DNA of 64,000 nt. It comes from Cruorifilaria tuberocauda. Lineage: Eukaryota > Nematoda > Chromadorea > Rhabditida > Onchocercidae. The DNA is taken from assembly GCA_013365365.1 (NCBI GenBank), contig JABVXU010000282.1:1-64000 (forward strand). Reading direction: 5' to 3'. Shown piece after piece: positions 36,940-49,100 of this stretch. Both the position numbers and the translations under genes were made by a program. Every line of letters starts with the position of its first letter. Within the stretch, counting starts at the first letter, position 1. The notes under the pieces are model-generated. The model saw nothing but the letters and a program-made list of their open reading frames with translations. It did no database searches and had not been told where the DNA came from.

Positions 36940-37411
36940 CTTTTAACTTGAATAATTCAAATTTAAATATTTCAAAATGAAAAATAATACCCTTTAATGA
37001 TATAACTTGTACATTTATGCTTCTTTCTTTATTTTTTTTGCGTTAAATTTATTTCAATATTTTCATTCTGAAAATTTAACATTATGTAAATGTCTAGATG
37101 AGAATGAATATTTGCAGTATTTAATCAAACAATCTGTTTTATATGATAATATTTGCATAACAAACTATTTCAAAGTAATCTTTCCTTTCTTTTATTAGAA
37201 TCTATTAAAAAGAAATGGACGAATGAATTTCTTAACGAATGGCACACTTTAAAAACTGTTATCAGATATTGCACTCTGTTATATTATCAATCTTTTTACG
37301 CTAATCTTTTTCACATTAAAAGACAAATAGTATAAAGCACTGAAATGATTTTTATTTGTAGCAATTAATTAAATAACTCCTAGTTCCAAACATTACTCAT
37401 GGATGAAAAAG

Positions 37412-37475
37412 TGTGATAAAATGAAATTAAGATGTAGTGATAAAGTGATAAAATGAAATTAAGCTGTAGTGATAT
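37412..37475. repeat. Two-copy tandem duplication (~33 bp)
   Basis: The segment GTGATAAAATGAAATTAAG followed by A/CTGTAGTGAT occurs twice in direct succession, with one clear substitution between the copies. Confidence 0.8.
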
Positions 37476-40400
37476 TGATAAGAGATGAAAAATTATATTG
37501 TTGCCAATTTATTATCATTGAAAATGTTACAAATCACTTTAGTAACTGATAAAGATTTATCTCAAGGATTTATAAACAACCGATCAATTTGAGCAGGTAA
37601 TTCATATTGTTTCTAATCATGGATGCTAAGTTATGAGGAATAATTTGAATTTTGGAAATACTTGAAATGTATTTATTAACTATCTGTGCACTCTTCTCTC
37701 GAGATTTCCAAGAGATTACATTCACGAGATTTGCCGATGGCTGAATCCGCTAACTATTCATACCCTCAGCAACAACAATTATGTAAGCCAATAATGAAAG
37801 TTATGTAAATAAATATAGAAGATTTCGTGTAGCTGGGAGAAAATATAAAAATAATCAATGATAACAATGTTAGATTAAATCGTAATATTAGATAAATTAT
37901 CTGTTTCATTATTACGTAGTTTTTCGTTATTCAATCAATATCATCTTATTTGTTAAGACAAGCAATTACTATGAACCGATAGTTCAAATGTATAAAAATT
38001 ACTGAAATTCAATGTTATTCCATTATATTGTAATAATTAAACAAACGAAGAAGATAATGATTACACTCTTTGTTTACAACTTATTTTATAATTAATTACA
38101 AAACATTTCACCGCTATTCATCATTTCCTCTAAACTATTTTAACCAGCATGTTAGATAAATTAAAATTTGCTTGCTTATTCAAAATACAAAGTTTTTATA
38201 TTAATGAATTGATACTAACTATTTAAAGCTTATTTAACTATTATCAAAATACTTCATTACTTATTTCACTCTTGTAATTCCTGCAAGAACCGAAGTGTAG
38301 CTAGCAAAATTGTATTTGCTATTTATACAGCGATAGTTGTGTATAAGACAAAACGTAAGGCTGAGATTAATTTCAGTAACATTAATTATCAGTTAAGGAA
38401 TATTAGATACTTGCAATCTTCAAATTCATTATTTTTCAAATCTATATTAAATTAATAGTGTAAATAAAATTTGAATTTATTCCCACAGCTAATGCAGCAG
38501 TTGATAAGCTAAATAGATTTACCCAATGAATAAATCTTCACCATTTGCTATTTTTAAAGAATAGTTGCGTTTAATAAAAATTTCTTGTAATACTTAATAT
38601 TATTGATTATAATTGTATATGCAAATTGAATTTATTTCAAATAACGTATGCAATAATTTACTTTAAGAAATAAATTGATTATAAAACTATCAATTGTAGT
38701 TAGAAAGAATTCATATTTGACATAGATACGCTTAAATTATAAATGAAAAAAATAACATTGATAACGTTTGCTATTTTGATTGAATAAAATGAAAGTGGGA
38801 AAAGATTAGCATAATGATAGGAATATATGATAAAAGGATGCGTATTAGCTGGTAACATAGCTAACGTTCAATTGTGGTAGAGGAAAAGGGAGTAGTAGGT
38901 AGACTACAGGCAATCACGCTGAATGTTAAAATGTTGAAGGTGACGGTGATATGGACGCGAACAACCAGCTGTTTCTCCCTTAACACTACGCCCAACTCTA
39001 ACTATCGTGGATCGGAAGCGAGGACGGCAATCTCACAAATAACTCTATCTTTTCCCATTGCGTACGTATTGCTAACGGAAAACGAAGAAGCAATTTATTT
39101 TTCATTGTAACCAAAAAAAAAAAAATTCCATTCCATTTGTAAAAATTCATATTGATATATGTGTAACAATAACTTATATTTACGTATGGATAAGTGAAAA
39201 AGGAAAGAATAAACATTCTGGCATATAATAGAAATAGTAGAGCAGAATGACTTTGATAAGCATTGCAATGCTAGTAATGCTATTGAAAAGAAACCCAACG
39301 ACTATCCATCCATCCATTCATACAACAAATACGGGATATAAAGCATTTTGTGTTTTTCACAAACAACTGCTGCTTCATGCAATATATACTTCATGCAATA
39401 ATATACTGTTCATACCAAATATTTACAAACTGTTGGTGTTTTATATTGTTTTTCAGAAAAATTTAAAGGTTGTAAAAACGGAAGTATAAGAAATATGAAA
39501 ACATTCCTGAATTGCTATCAAATTAGAATAAAAAGATTTTGCATATATGAGATTTTTCTAATACATTTCTAATATAATGCATACAGCAAAATGCCAAATC
39601 GAAATTAGAATGAGTACAGCTAGTCATAGTGGAAATAGTATATAAAATTACTGAAATATGATCCCAGCTTTTTAAAATTATTTATTTGTTTACCATTTTA
39701 AACTTATTTATTTGCTCAATAAAAAAGTGCAAATTATTGTTTGCTGAAATTCGATAGACCTAACTAAAACTGATCTAAGTTTTTCTTCGTAAAAAATTAG
39801 CTATATTGAAAAACTAACTATACTTAAAGTATGCAGCTATTTCAGTTATAGAACGTTGCAGATAAACGTATACACGTATACAGATAATGATTATACTCGA
39901 CAAACGGATGTAAACAGATTTGATAGAATTGAAAAAGCAAAAAAAAAATTAAAATCCAACCCTATATTTATTGTCATTTCATTCTCTATCATGACTAAGA
40001 AGGACTATAGCAGCTTGCGTAGCGCCAAGCGAAATTGGATAATGCCGTTTTAGACATGCTGGCAATTTGAGCATGTTGTTTAATGATGACAGATGCGTAG
40101 CTGAGATCAATAGTATTGCTGTCGAAATACAACTGTTATTGCCATTGTTCCAACTGCAAATTAAAAATATCACTAATGAAAGTAAAAATTATCTAAGTAT
40201 GAAACTGTTTATAGAATAATATTAAGTTCATTTCATAGTTTTATAGCTAAAATATATAATACGATATCGCAATTACGATTTCTGTTACCTACAGATTAAG
40301 CTAAAAAGGAAAAGGTATAAAATTAGGTAGATGCGTTTTATACTTGGCAATTTGTATGCTTGCATCTATTAATTTATTTAACTCCACTTTAATTTTATTT

Positions 40401-40767
40401 CAGTTGAAACGTAAAATGATTTCTTCCTTTTTTTCAAGAGAGAATTAATATCTTGCATGGAAAAATGGAAGAATGAACTGCTGATTAAATAAAAATTTCA
40501 ATCAAAATTTCCTTCTATCTAGGCCTTTCTCTTGCCGCATAATACTAAAAAGTATTGTTTTCGTTTCATCAAACAAAATCAATCTTTCACTCTTTAAAAA
40601 ACGAATAAATGATCTGATAACTGAAAGAAATTGAAAATGCTTGGCAGATTAATGATTACCACATGATTAATATTTTTTTACCATGCTAATGTTAGTCAAT
40701 TCAACATCAAATCCATAAACCAACTTAAAATTATCTATTTATTGTTTAATCTACACTATGCAGTTAA

Positions 40768-41070
40768 AGAAATTGCAAATAGTTGCTGCTGTCTAATCCG
40801 CTCATATTGATCTTCACATGTACTAACGACCATAGAGAGAGCCAAATAAGCCTCCATGCTTACTTTGCATTTTGCTCCACCCTTAAATTATTCTCCAATA
40901 TAGTTTAAACAATGGAGGGCGGCCTCGGATGGTTCTTCCTTTTTCAAATAATACATCCATGTTAATAAAACTCAGCTTTTGAATAATTGAAGTCCTTAAA
41001 AAAGCTGTCAATTTTATCGACGTTTTCTCCATCACTTTTTTCATTTTCATGTTTCACTTTCTTGTTCCCC
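40768..41070 (-). pseudogene. Broken coding relic with a PIKK/ATM FAT-like stretch
   Basis: On the minus strand one frame reads KKVKHENEKSDGENVDKIDS-FFKDFNYSKAEF. A frameshift then leads to LLTWMYYLKKEEPSEAALHC-LNYIGE, an in-frame TAA, and FKGGAKCKVSMEAYLALSMV-VSTCEDQYERIRQQQLFA before a final stop. Three consecutive coding-like segments joined only through a frameshift and a stop, with no GT-AG intron that repairs both, point to a decayed gene fragment. The stretch K-x2-MEAYLALS-x6-DQYERI resembles the FAT-region motif of ATM-type kinases (KAFLSLARFSDTQYQRI in human ATM), recalled from memory and unconfirmed. It lies just downstream of the THUMP methyltransferase gene. Confidence 0.45.
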
Positions 41071-41375
41071 AAATTTTATTCTCACTACTAATGGTCTCAA
41101 ATAAAGAATTTATTAGGTAGTCAATAACTTGAGTTATTTCAAGGCACTGGGAAATTTATACAGCATATTCACACTACGCCGGGAACTTATTCACAGGAAT
41201 TATCGGATTGAATTATTTATTCATCAAAGCACAGTTCGGTTCTTCGATGAATAAATAAAACTTACCATATTTTATCAACTGTTATATCACTCAATATAAT
41301 GAGTGTAATTGTCTATTATAGACCTATTTAGAAAAGGCTCATATTATCAGAGTTAGGACGATTAATTTTATTGGT

Positions 41376-43856
41376 TCATAGAATAAATTTAAAATTTCTC
41401 TGCATTTCATAAAAATTTAAAGAAAAAATAAAGGAAGAAACGTGCTCTGAGAAGATGTCGCAAATACGTTGCAAAATCCGCAAGGCAGACTGATCCGTTC
41501 CACACCGCTGACCAAATGGAATATCTGATATGATGTGATCAATTACTGCATATTTGAAACAATCTAAAATATCACATTGATTCATGAAGAAAAAAATTTT
41601 TAATCTAAAATTTATCATGAAAGAAAAGCGATTTCATATTTAAATTCATATTTCTGCTTGATGAGAGAAGAATCAAACAGAAAGGTTCAATATCGAACAT
41701 GCTATATCTATTCTCGATTATACTTAATGCATAATTATAAATGTGCCACCATTACAAGACATAAGAATGCAGTAAAATTTCACCACTAAACAGATCCATG
41801 CAGAGCAAGTCAAAAGATGGTTCTACATTATCACTTTTTCGAAAATAATCCACATTTTTCAGTGATTGTTGCAAAGCATCCCAAGCAAAATCACAACCCA
41901 AAAGAAAAATCTAAAAGTGCTAAAATATTTACAATGTTGTGAGAAATAATACAAAAGTTGATAAATCTTTTATACCAATAATTAGAACAATGGTGTACTG
42001 GTTATGAAGCCAAACTGATCCATAAATGATAGATTATTCCAGAAAAAATTGGATTAAGGAAGTCCCACTCTTCCAGTCTTTTATGAAGTTATTTTTGTAG
42101 AGAAATTATCGTATGGAAATAATCACTTAAAAAACAAAACTTTTTAATTTTATATTTTTCTTAAAAAACTGAGAATATAGCCTCCCCTATCTTGGAAGTC
42201 ATGTGCGGCCTGCAGCAAGATGGAAGAAGAACCACAGGTCAGATCAACAACAATGTCACCATCTTGAATGTTGGCTATAGATAACATTGCATCGACAACA
42301 GTCGAACGCAGTGAATTGCTCAACAAATAACATCTCTGAGATAAGCGTTCTCTGCAATTTGAATGAAAATGACGAAGTTCCCATCAGCAGTATTTCGTAA
42401 TGTTACTCAAAAATCCTAGAATTTTTCCTTTTTTAGGATTTTAGGATCTAAAACTCCTATAATATATATTGAAGTAGAGAGATGTTTGGAATTAGCTTTC
42501 TTTCTCTTTTATTCTTCTATCCAGAACAAGAAAAATTTTCAGTTATGTTACTAACCGAGTGATTGGTATACCGATAAAGATGAATAAGTCCGATAAATGT
42601 ATACAAACTTCAATAGTAGCGAAGTGAAGCGATATGTCGAAGCCAGAAGTTTGTTTGATGCGATGAGCGATACTTCCAGAGAGTTTCTGTACAATTAGAT
42701 TTGAAAAATTTTCAGCAACTATCATCGTTGGGAATTAACATGTGTAGCACTTAAATACATCGAAAAAGTTTTAAAAAAGAAATAAGCAATTCAACACTTT
42801 GAAGATAAAATCAAGGAAGTCAGCAAAGTTTGATAAGGACAAATAAATTCAGGTTGATTCATAGTGTTTCCATAGCTATAATTTCAAGACAAGATTAAAA
42901 TAATATAGTAAAAGATTAACAGTAAAATAATAAACTACAGCAACCAAATTCAAGACACTCAGAAATATTCATTCTCTGCCTGAATACCTCAGTATTAATT
43001 TTTCGACGCCATTTTCCAGTTGCTTTCAGTGATACACGGAAAGTTTTATGACCCGTTGATCCAGAACCAAGCAAACAATTGAAAGCTGTTTCACAAGTAG
43101 AACTCAATAAAGAATTCTCACCACATAAGATGAATAGCTTATCGAATAGCTCTTAAAAATAGAAAAATTAAGGTATTCAAAAAGATATTAAATAAAATTA
43201 TTAGTATGAATTATTCTGATTCAAGGAAATACAGATAAACCATAATTCAGTAAAATGATAAAAGTTATACTTATTACTTACGTCGTTTGCTCCAGTTGCG
43301 ATCAATCATTTCGTAAGCCGAAACTAAAAACAATCTTTCGGCACACCGTAAATTATGCAGATTACTGGAATTACTTGCATCAAATAACATTTTACCTTCC
43401 GTAATAGTTTCATCGATCTTCACATCCTGCAAGAATTTTCCGCATTCTCTTTCAATGATATTTAGCACCATAATAAAACTAATCTTTGGCAGGCTCCTGT
43501 TCAATATTATACCGACTTTCTTACATTAGTATGTTTTAATACTGATTAGCAATAAAATAATTCATTCGTCAGTGAAACATTCCTCTTGATATGATAGGAC
43601 ACTCTAAAGGGATTATACCGTTCTACTTTACTGTATTTCTAGTTTAAACCTCTTGGTCTCCTGACCAATATTTCAGTCAAGTTGAATCTATCGGAAATCT
43701 TTCTTCTGCATCTTCAGCACGTTATCATCCTGTCTTCTCCCTTATATCCAGAAATTAACTGCTAACAGGAATACTAAAACACATTACCTGAATTTGTTCC
43801 AATTGTTTCTTTACGAACGGCTCCATACCTCGACCTACTGTAATGCAGTACCGCAT
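41376..43856 (-). CDS. THUMP-domain SAM-dependent RNA guanine-N2 methyltransferase (THUMPD2/3 family)
   Basis: Exons: 43856-43788 (MRYCITVGRGMEPFVKKQLE), 43426-43282, 43151-42988, 42686-42556, 42351-~42170, 41910-41784, 41545-41376. The THUMP part shows EGKMLFDASNSS, LRCAERLFLVSA and FRVSLKATGKW; then IGIPITRERLSQRCY, the SAM-binding DIVVDLTCGSSSILLQAAHD, LLGCDFAWDALQQSL, and the catalytic-type SDIPFG. Close relatives methylate guanosine N2 in tRNA (THUMPD3) or U6 snRNA (THUMPD2); the start most resembles THUMPD2 (CTAGRGLEPFLLREV). Junctions 1-4 and 6 keep phase, but exon 5 to 6 does not: the only nearby GT leaves phase 1 whereas exon 6 needs phase 0. A missed microexon, a non-canonical site, a sequence error or a true frameshift are all possible. 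The C-terminus after SDIPFG looks short (about 44 aa). Confidence 0.75.
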
Positions 43857-46146
43857 TTTAACTGTTCAATTTTTTTCCTTTTTCTCCATATAACATTTAC
43901 ATGGTGAACAAACAAATCCTGAAACTATGGACTACATATTCTGTTACAGACTTCTCTTTATGTGTACTACTGCAATACTCTTTACAAGGCCACCAATTTC
44001 AGCAGATGAAGTCGAAATATCTAATAATTGAACTCTAAAATAAAATTGATTTATATGAAACCGCGAGATACATTTTTTCCATCACTTACAATATAGAAGA
44101 AGGACAAATCTTGACCAAATTAAAAACAAGGAAGCAATTAACAATTTTGAAATTATTTAAATCTTTTTTTGGATAATTTGAATAAGTAAATCTTACATCC
44201 ACAAGATCTACTTTGTAGTAGAATGAGGAAAACCTATTGTATAAAAAACTTTTTCTTCATCCTTTCTATTAATGACAAGTTACTGAATAACTAAATCATA
44301 TAGGCAAAAAAATAAACCTATGCAAATGAACAAATATTAGCTCTTCATAATTAAGAGAATAATATTAAACCTACTCATACCTACCAAACATTTCGTGCAA
44401 GCGAATGAGGCATTTGTTATGAATAAAACGATATTTTATTCTTGATTTCAACAGTAAGAAAGATATGAAGAACATGAAAATATACATTTTTTGAGGTACA
44501 CCGGATCTATGTGTATGACAAATTCGCAAATACCGGATATAAAAAGTTTCCAGCGATAATAATTGGACAAAATAATTAATGTTATGGATACTTTTTTCTC
44601 TTGACAGTGAAAAATGATTAATTATATTTCTTGTGAAATAAAAGGTAAAAAATCGTCGCAATACAAAATCGAATTAACGGTAAAATAACAATTTCGCTAA
44701 ACTAACAACTTGAAAAAATGCAAGGTTATGACATATTGTGTATAGCAGATGAATGAGTAAGAATAAATGATATTAAAATGAACAAATCCGAAAGTATCCT
44801 CAAAAAGAGATCTCCCGTATTTTTTTTTCAGTACATAGGAGAAAGTAAATCAATTAATGAAAGAAAAGAACAGCAAAAATTCTCGGCTATTTCACGAAAA
44901 TCAAGGATTATTGAACTGATAATAAAGAAAACCATTTGGAAAATACATCCGTATTGAAATAATTCGATTAAACATTTCTTACCAGAAATAATCATAATTT
45001 TTATTGAGAGTGAAAATTTTTAGAAAAACTTGAAATTTCATCAGCTTGGATAGCGTTATTGCAAAAGTGCAAATAATTCTCAAAATACGCTTAAATAACA
45101 TTGTTGCAAAAGTACAAAGAATACTCAAAATATACTTGATAACACTGTTGCAAAAGTATAAAGAGCTCTCAAAATACGATTAAATAATATTATTGCAAAA
45201 GTACAAAGAATTCCCAAAACCATAACAAATTGAGCATGCTCTCAGATGTCACATATAGTTCGTGATTTTCTGATGTTTTGTGGCAGTGTCGAATGAATAA
45301 TAAAAATGATAACATTAAAAACTGCATTTTTCATTTGAGAAATTTAAGCAAACCTCATTTTAAAAATTGAAAAAATGTTAAAATTTGGAAAACAAAAGGA
45401 CAAAGATAAACATAATTTGCACATTACTCAGTTTAACAAAAAGATTCAAAATATTGAATATGTAGTAATAAGAATCATTTACTAGACTGAACCAAGCTGG
45501 AGAGCATAAAGAGAGATGGAGAAAGAAAAAACTAATATTTTTTCGAAATCAATGAATGAAAGATTTTGATAAATTTGAAAAAAAAAGATGAAAATGAAGA
45601 TTGAAAAACCGAAAAATCAAAATTGGAAGACCAAATTGGATAAACAACATTTTTGTGAAAGATATAAATATTTGGCACGTGTGTATACACTTAGCAGTTG
45701 ATAAAATCAACCTACAACGTATCTTACACAAAGAACCACATATCCAGAAAACTTTCTTGATATTTCTAAAGCAATAACAGAAAAGTCCTGATTATTTTAA
45801 TAAAGGAAATTTTCAAATGTGGTTCCCAACTTTGCTGAAAGCAATTATAACCAAAACCAACCCGTCGAAAAAAGACTAACACTGAACAAAGACTAGCAGT
45901 AACAAATGGCACTAAAGAAAAACAGTTCATTATGAAAACATAATATCAAATACTCACTAACATTATATTATTAGATTAGAAAAAAGAAACCAACTTGAAC
46001 AAGGAAACAAACTGAAAATTTCAAGCTTCGAGAGTAATGAATGATATTTGACTAAATTATGCTAATACCAAATCTTCATTCTACATGTTCAACAGAAGCG
46101 CAGACTTATTGCGATAACTTGAAAGTAAACTGGATGCATTCCGTTA
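43857..46146. other. Intergenic between THUMP methyltransferase and HIF-1, no gene seen
   Basis: About 2.3 kb, AT-rich, containing the 45-bp tandem repeat at 45057-45228. ORFs at 44371-44661 and 45549-45731 (minus) are hydrophobic or low-complexity and lack splice-consistent extensions. Confidence 0.6.
45057..45228. repeat. Tandem repeat, ~45-bp unit, about 4 copies
   Basis: Each unit contains TTGCAAAAGTACAAAGAAT-like sequence followed by CTCAAAATACG-CTTAAATAACATT. Four consecutive diverged copies are visible. Confidence 0.85.
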
Positions 46147-49100
46147 TTACTGTATAGATACTGTAGAATTGTTTCGATGTAACAATCCAGTTGAATGATT
46201 ATTAGATCGTGTACATGTTCTTGCAAGTTCTACTTCCAACCGTGGAGTTGCAACTGCTGTGGCTCCAGTGTTTATATTTTCGTTATGACTATATTGCTGC
46301 TGCAATTGGCGCCACGAAGCAGCTGAAGAACTTATAACTGTAATGTTCGTATTTATGAATTATCTAATTTTAATTAACTAAATAAACTTACCCGTAAGTG
46401 TGAAAGGATTTGGTTTTGAAAGGAGTGAAATGCTGGAATTTGCATATACATTCGATCGTTCAAATGCCATTTGCATCGGTATGGATACATTTCCCAGTAG
46501 TGCCATGCCCTAAAACATTATAAAATAAATTAAGCAAAAGTTTAAAAATAATGTTCAACATATGATGTTTCCTTCTTTTCATTTTTCTAATTCTTGACAA
46601 TCTCCCTTACCCTTTCTTCGTTACGCAAATTTGGCAGTGGTGCTGGATCTGACGGTATCCAATCAACAATATTAAATTCTGGTAAAAGTCCATGCAAATC
46701 TGTTGATAATTGCATCATATCATCGTGGGCCACAAACGGTGCAAACAACTGCCAATCATCAGTACACTCTGTTGTGTCTAAACAAATATCAGTTAAAATG
46801 AGGTAGCAGTAGTAAATGAGAAAATCGAAAAATGAATGAGTAAATTCTAAGAACATGCTAAATGAAGAAATTTGCTAGCTCCTGTTACTAAAGACAAATT
46901 TAAACAAGAGTACTTTCACTTACCAGTACCCCCATTTTCTTTATTATGAGCGACTCTTGGGATTTCTGTAGCACAGTTCACTGGATTTGTGGATAGATCT
47001 GATTCTGTATGGATGGAATTATTGTTGAAAGCAAACATGGAATTAGAGTTTGTCGCAGAGGTAGTAAAACTGTTGTTAAGATAAGAGTCATAACAAGTCA
47101 AGGGACGAGAATACTGAGCACCAGTAGCAGACAAAGTGGAGAACATATCGCTTGGGCTTCGTTCGGTTCCAGTTACAGTCGTTGTCCCACCGCTAATGTT
47201 ACTTTGTGGCAATAAATATGCATCTACAAATATATACAAGTTTTTGTTTATCTCATCCTTGTTTCTGCATGAGCAAAGTAGACTTTTAAAACCTAACACC
47301 ATTCATATTTATTTCCGTCCTATATTTGCTTTCATTTTTTTTCTAATTTTGTTTTCAAAAAATCTCTGAAGAGAGAAGAATTTCATCATATTGTCTTGGG
47401 AAATACAGCTAACTATGAAATCATCAGTCCATGACAAATTATGCAAAATGCAAAAAGAAGGCAGTTACAAAGCAATTTAACTGCAAATGTTGAATAAACT
47501 CAAAACCAGGTCTCTAGATAAATGTGAAAAGAGAAGAACAAAGTAGACAGTCACACAAAAAAAGCGATTATCTCCAATAATAATATTATCAGAGTTTTCT
47601 GATCCTGAAATATAGCGGATCATGCTTTTAGAGGCATTATTGTGTGAAGAGGCTCGAAATGCAACTCAATGTTGAACTGACCTTCTTGATTCAATTACAG
47701 ATCAAGCTGTAAAAGAAGGCATACCAAAGTTCAATACACTCCTTTAAGGATTTTTTTTAAAAATATTTTGTAAGCGAGAAACACTACACTTGTTCTTCAA
47801 CTTTAAGGTATCTCAAGTTCTCCTTAAGGAAAGCAGTGGAGCAAAACAAATAATCATTCAATATTTTAGATCAATAAAAACCATTACCAGTTGCAGAAAT
47901 CGCAGATAACCGTGCGGTATTAAAAATAGTCGCTGCTGGGGATTCTGAAAAATCAGCTTGATAGCAATGACTAGTGCAATCACGCGTATTTCCGTTGGCT
48001 GCTCCTTCACTACAATTTGTTCGTATATTGTTCGTCGGCAAACGACATCGATCAATTTCAGTTGCAAATGGAGTGAATTCACTTCCCCCATTTCCTGAAA
48101 AAGGATTCTAAAAAATCCGCAGAATTTAAAACAAAATGAAAAATTGCAACATTTTCGAGATAGAAAAATAGCTACCGGGAATGCTCCACAGTACTTATCA
48201 CAAAAGCGAAACGATTTTTAAAATAAAGTAAACTTTTATTGCAAAAGAACTGCTCATTAGTGAAATTATCTAAAAATGTTAAGCTGATCCTTAGCTAACT
48301 TAGTTTCCTTTGTTTCAAAAAGAATACACTAATGCGCTTTATATGTTAAATATTTGCAAAGTGTCAAGCTGACTGCTTGTCTCCTCAACTTTTTTATGCC
48401 CAAAAGGACTTTAAATAGCGTTTTTCGATTAAGATCCTGGATCAATTCATCAGTACTGATGATACTCAGACCATCAGGAGTGCTACCAATGAGTGATCGA
48501 CTCTAACCGCGATATTCTCTAATAGATTGTGTTACAATGTTCGTACAAAAATAAAGTCTCAGCCACCAATAAAATCTTTATCATAACCATATTAGTCTAT
48601 GCCAATTCATTCCAACAACAACAAAAAAAAATTTCCACGACAATGATATCGCGATTGAACGATTCGGTGCTCTTAATTCATCTATCTGTTTATCTTTTCC
48701 GACGGCCTTTAAAAATACAGTTTCAATAAAATTTGATATAAATAAAGCTGGAGATGGAAATAAACTGACAGGAAATCTACAGCATAATATCTGATTCATT
48801 ATAGCAAACTTTTTATTATTCTGCTTTCAAAATGAAAAATTGGAATATTTTTATTTGGATAATACGACAACACCTCATTTAACAGACTTCCGAAGTGGCG
48901 TCCTAGATGTGCTCCATAGGAGTTTAAGGTCAGATGCCTAAAGCAAAATAAAAAACTCGCGAAGCTTATTAAAAATGAACCGTTATGTAAAAACGAAATG
49001 CCCGAAGTGTTTCCAAGAACATAATCGTTAGTACCCGATACTGTAATACCGTTTTTTGTACCATAATTGATGGTTTCAGCTCGTATTGCTGTATACCTTG

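Larger units (their letters stand above)
35507..40765. other. Large spacer upstream of FUT8, no firm gene
   Basis: About 5.3 kb of AT-rich DNA. Plus-strand ORFs near 37007-37335 and 38874-39110 were examined: neither has a domain or a consistent splice structure. Tandem repeats occur at 36767-36939 and 37412-37475. A locally GC-richer patch at 38925-39075 is unexplained. Confidence 0.5.

Noticed and set aside
37007..37335. Two overlapping plus-strand ORFs that might join as a small secreted protein
   Set aside because: The only GT-AG pair linking them is 24 bases long and out of phase; no domain seen.
44371..44661. 96-codon minus-strand ORF
   Set aside because: F/I/H-rich, no splice signals in register, no recognisable domain; composition-driven.
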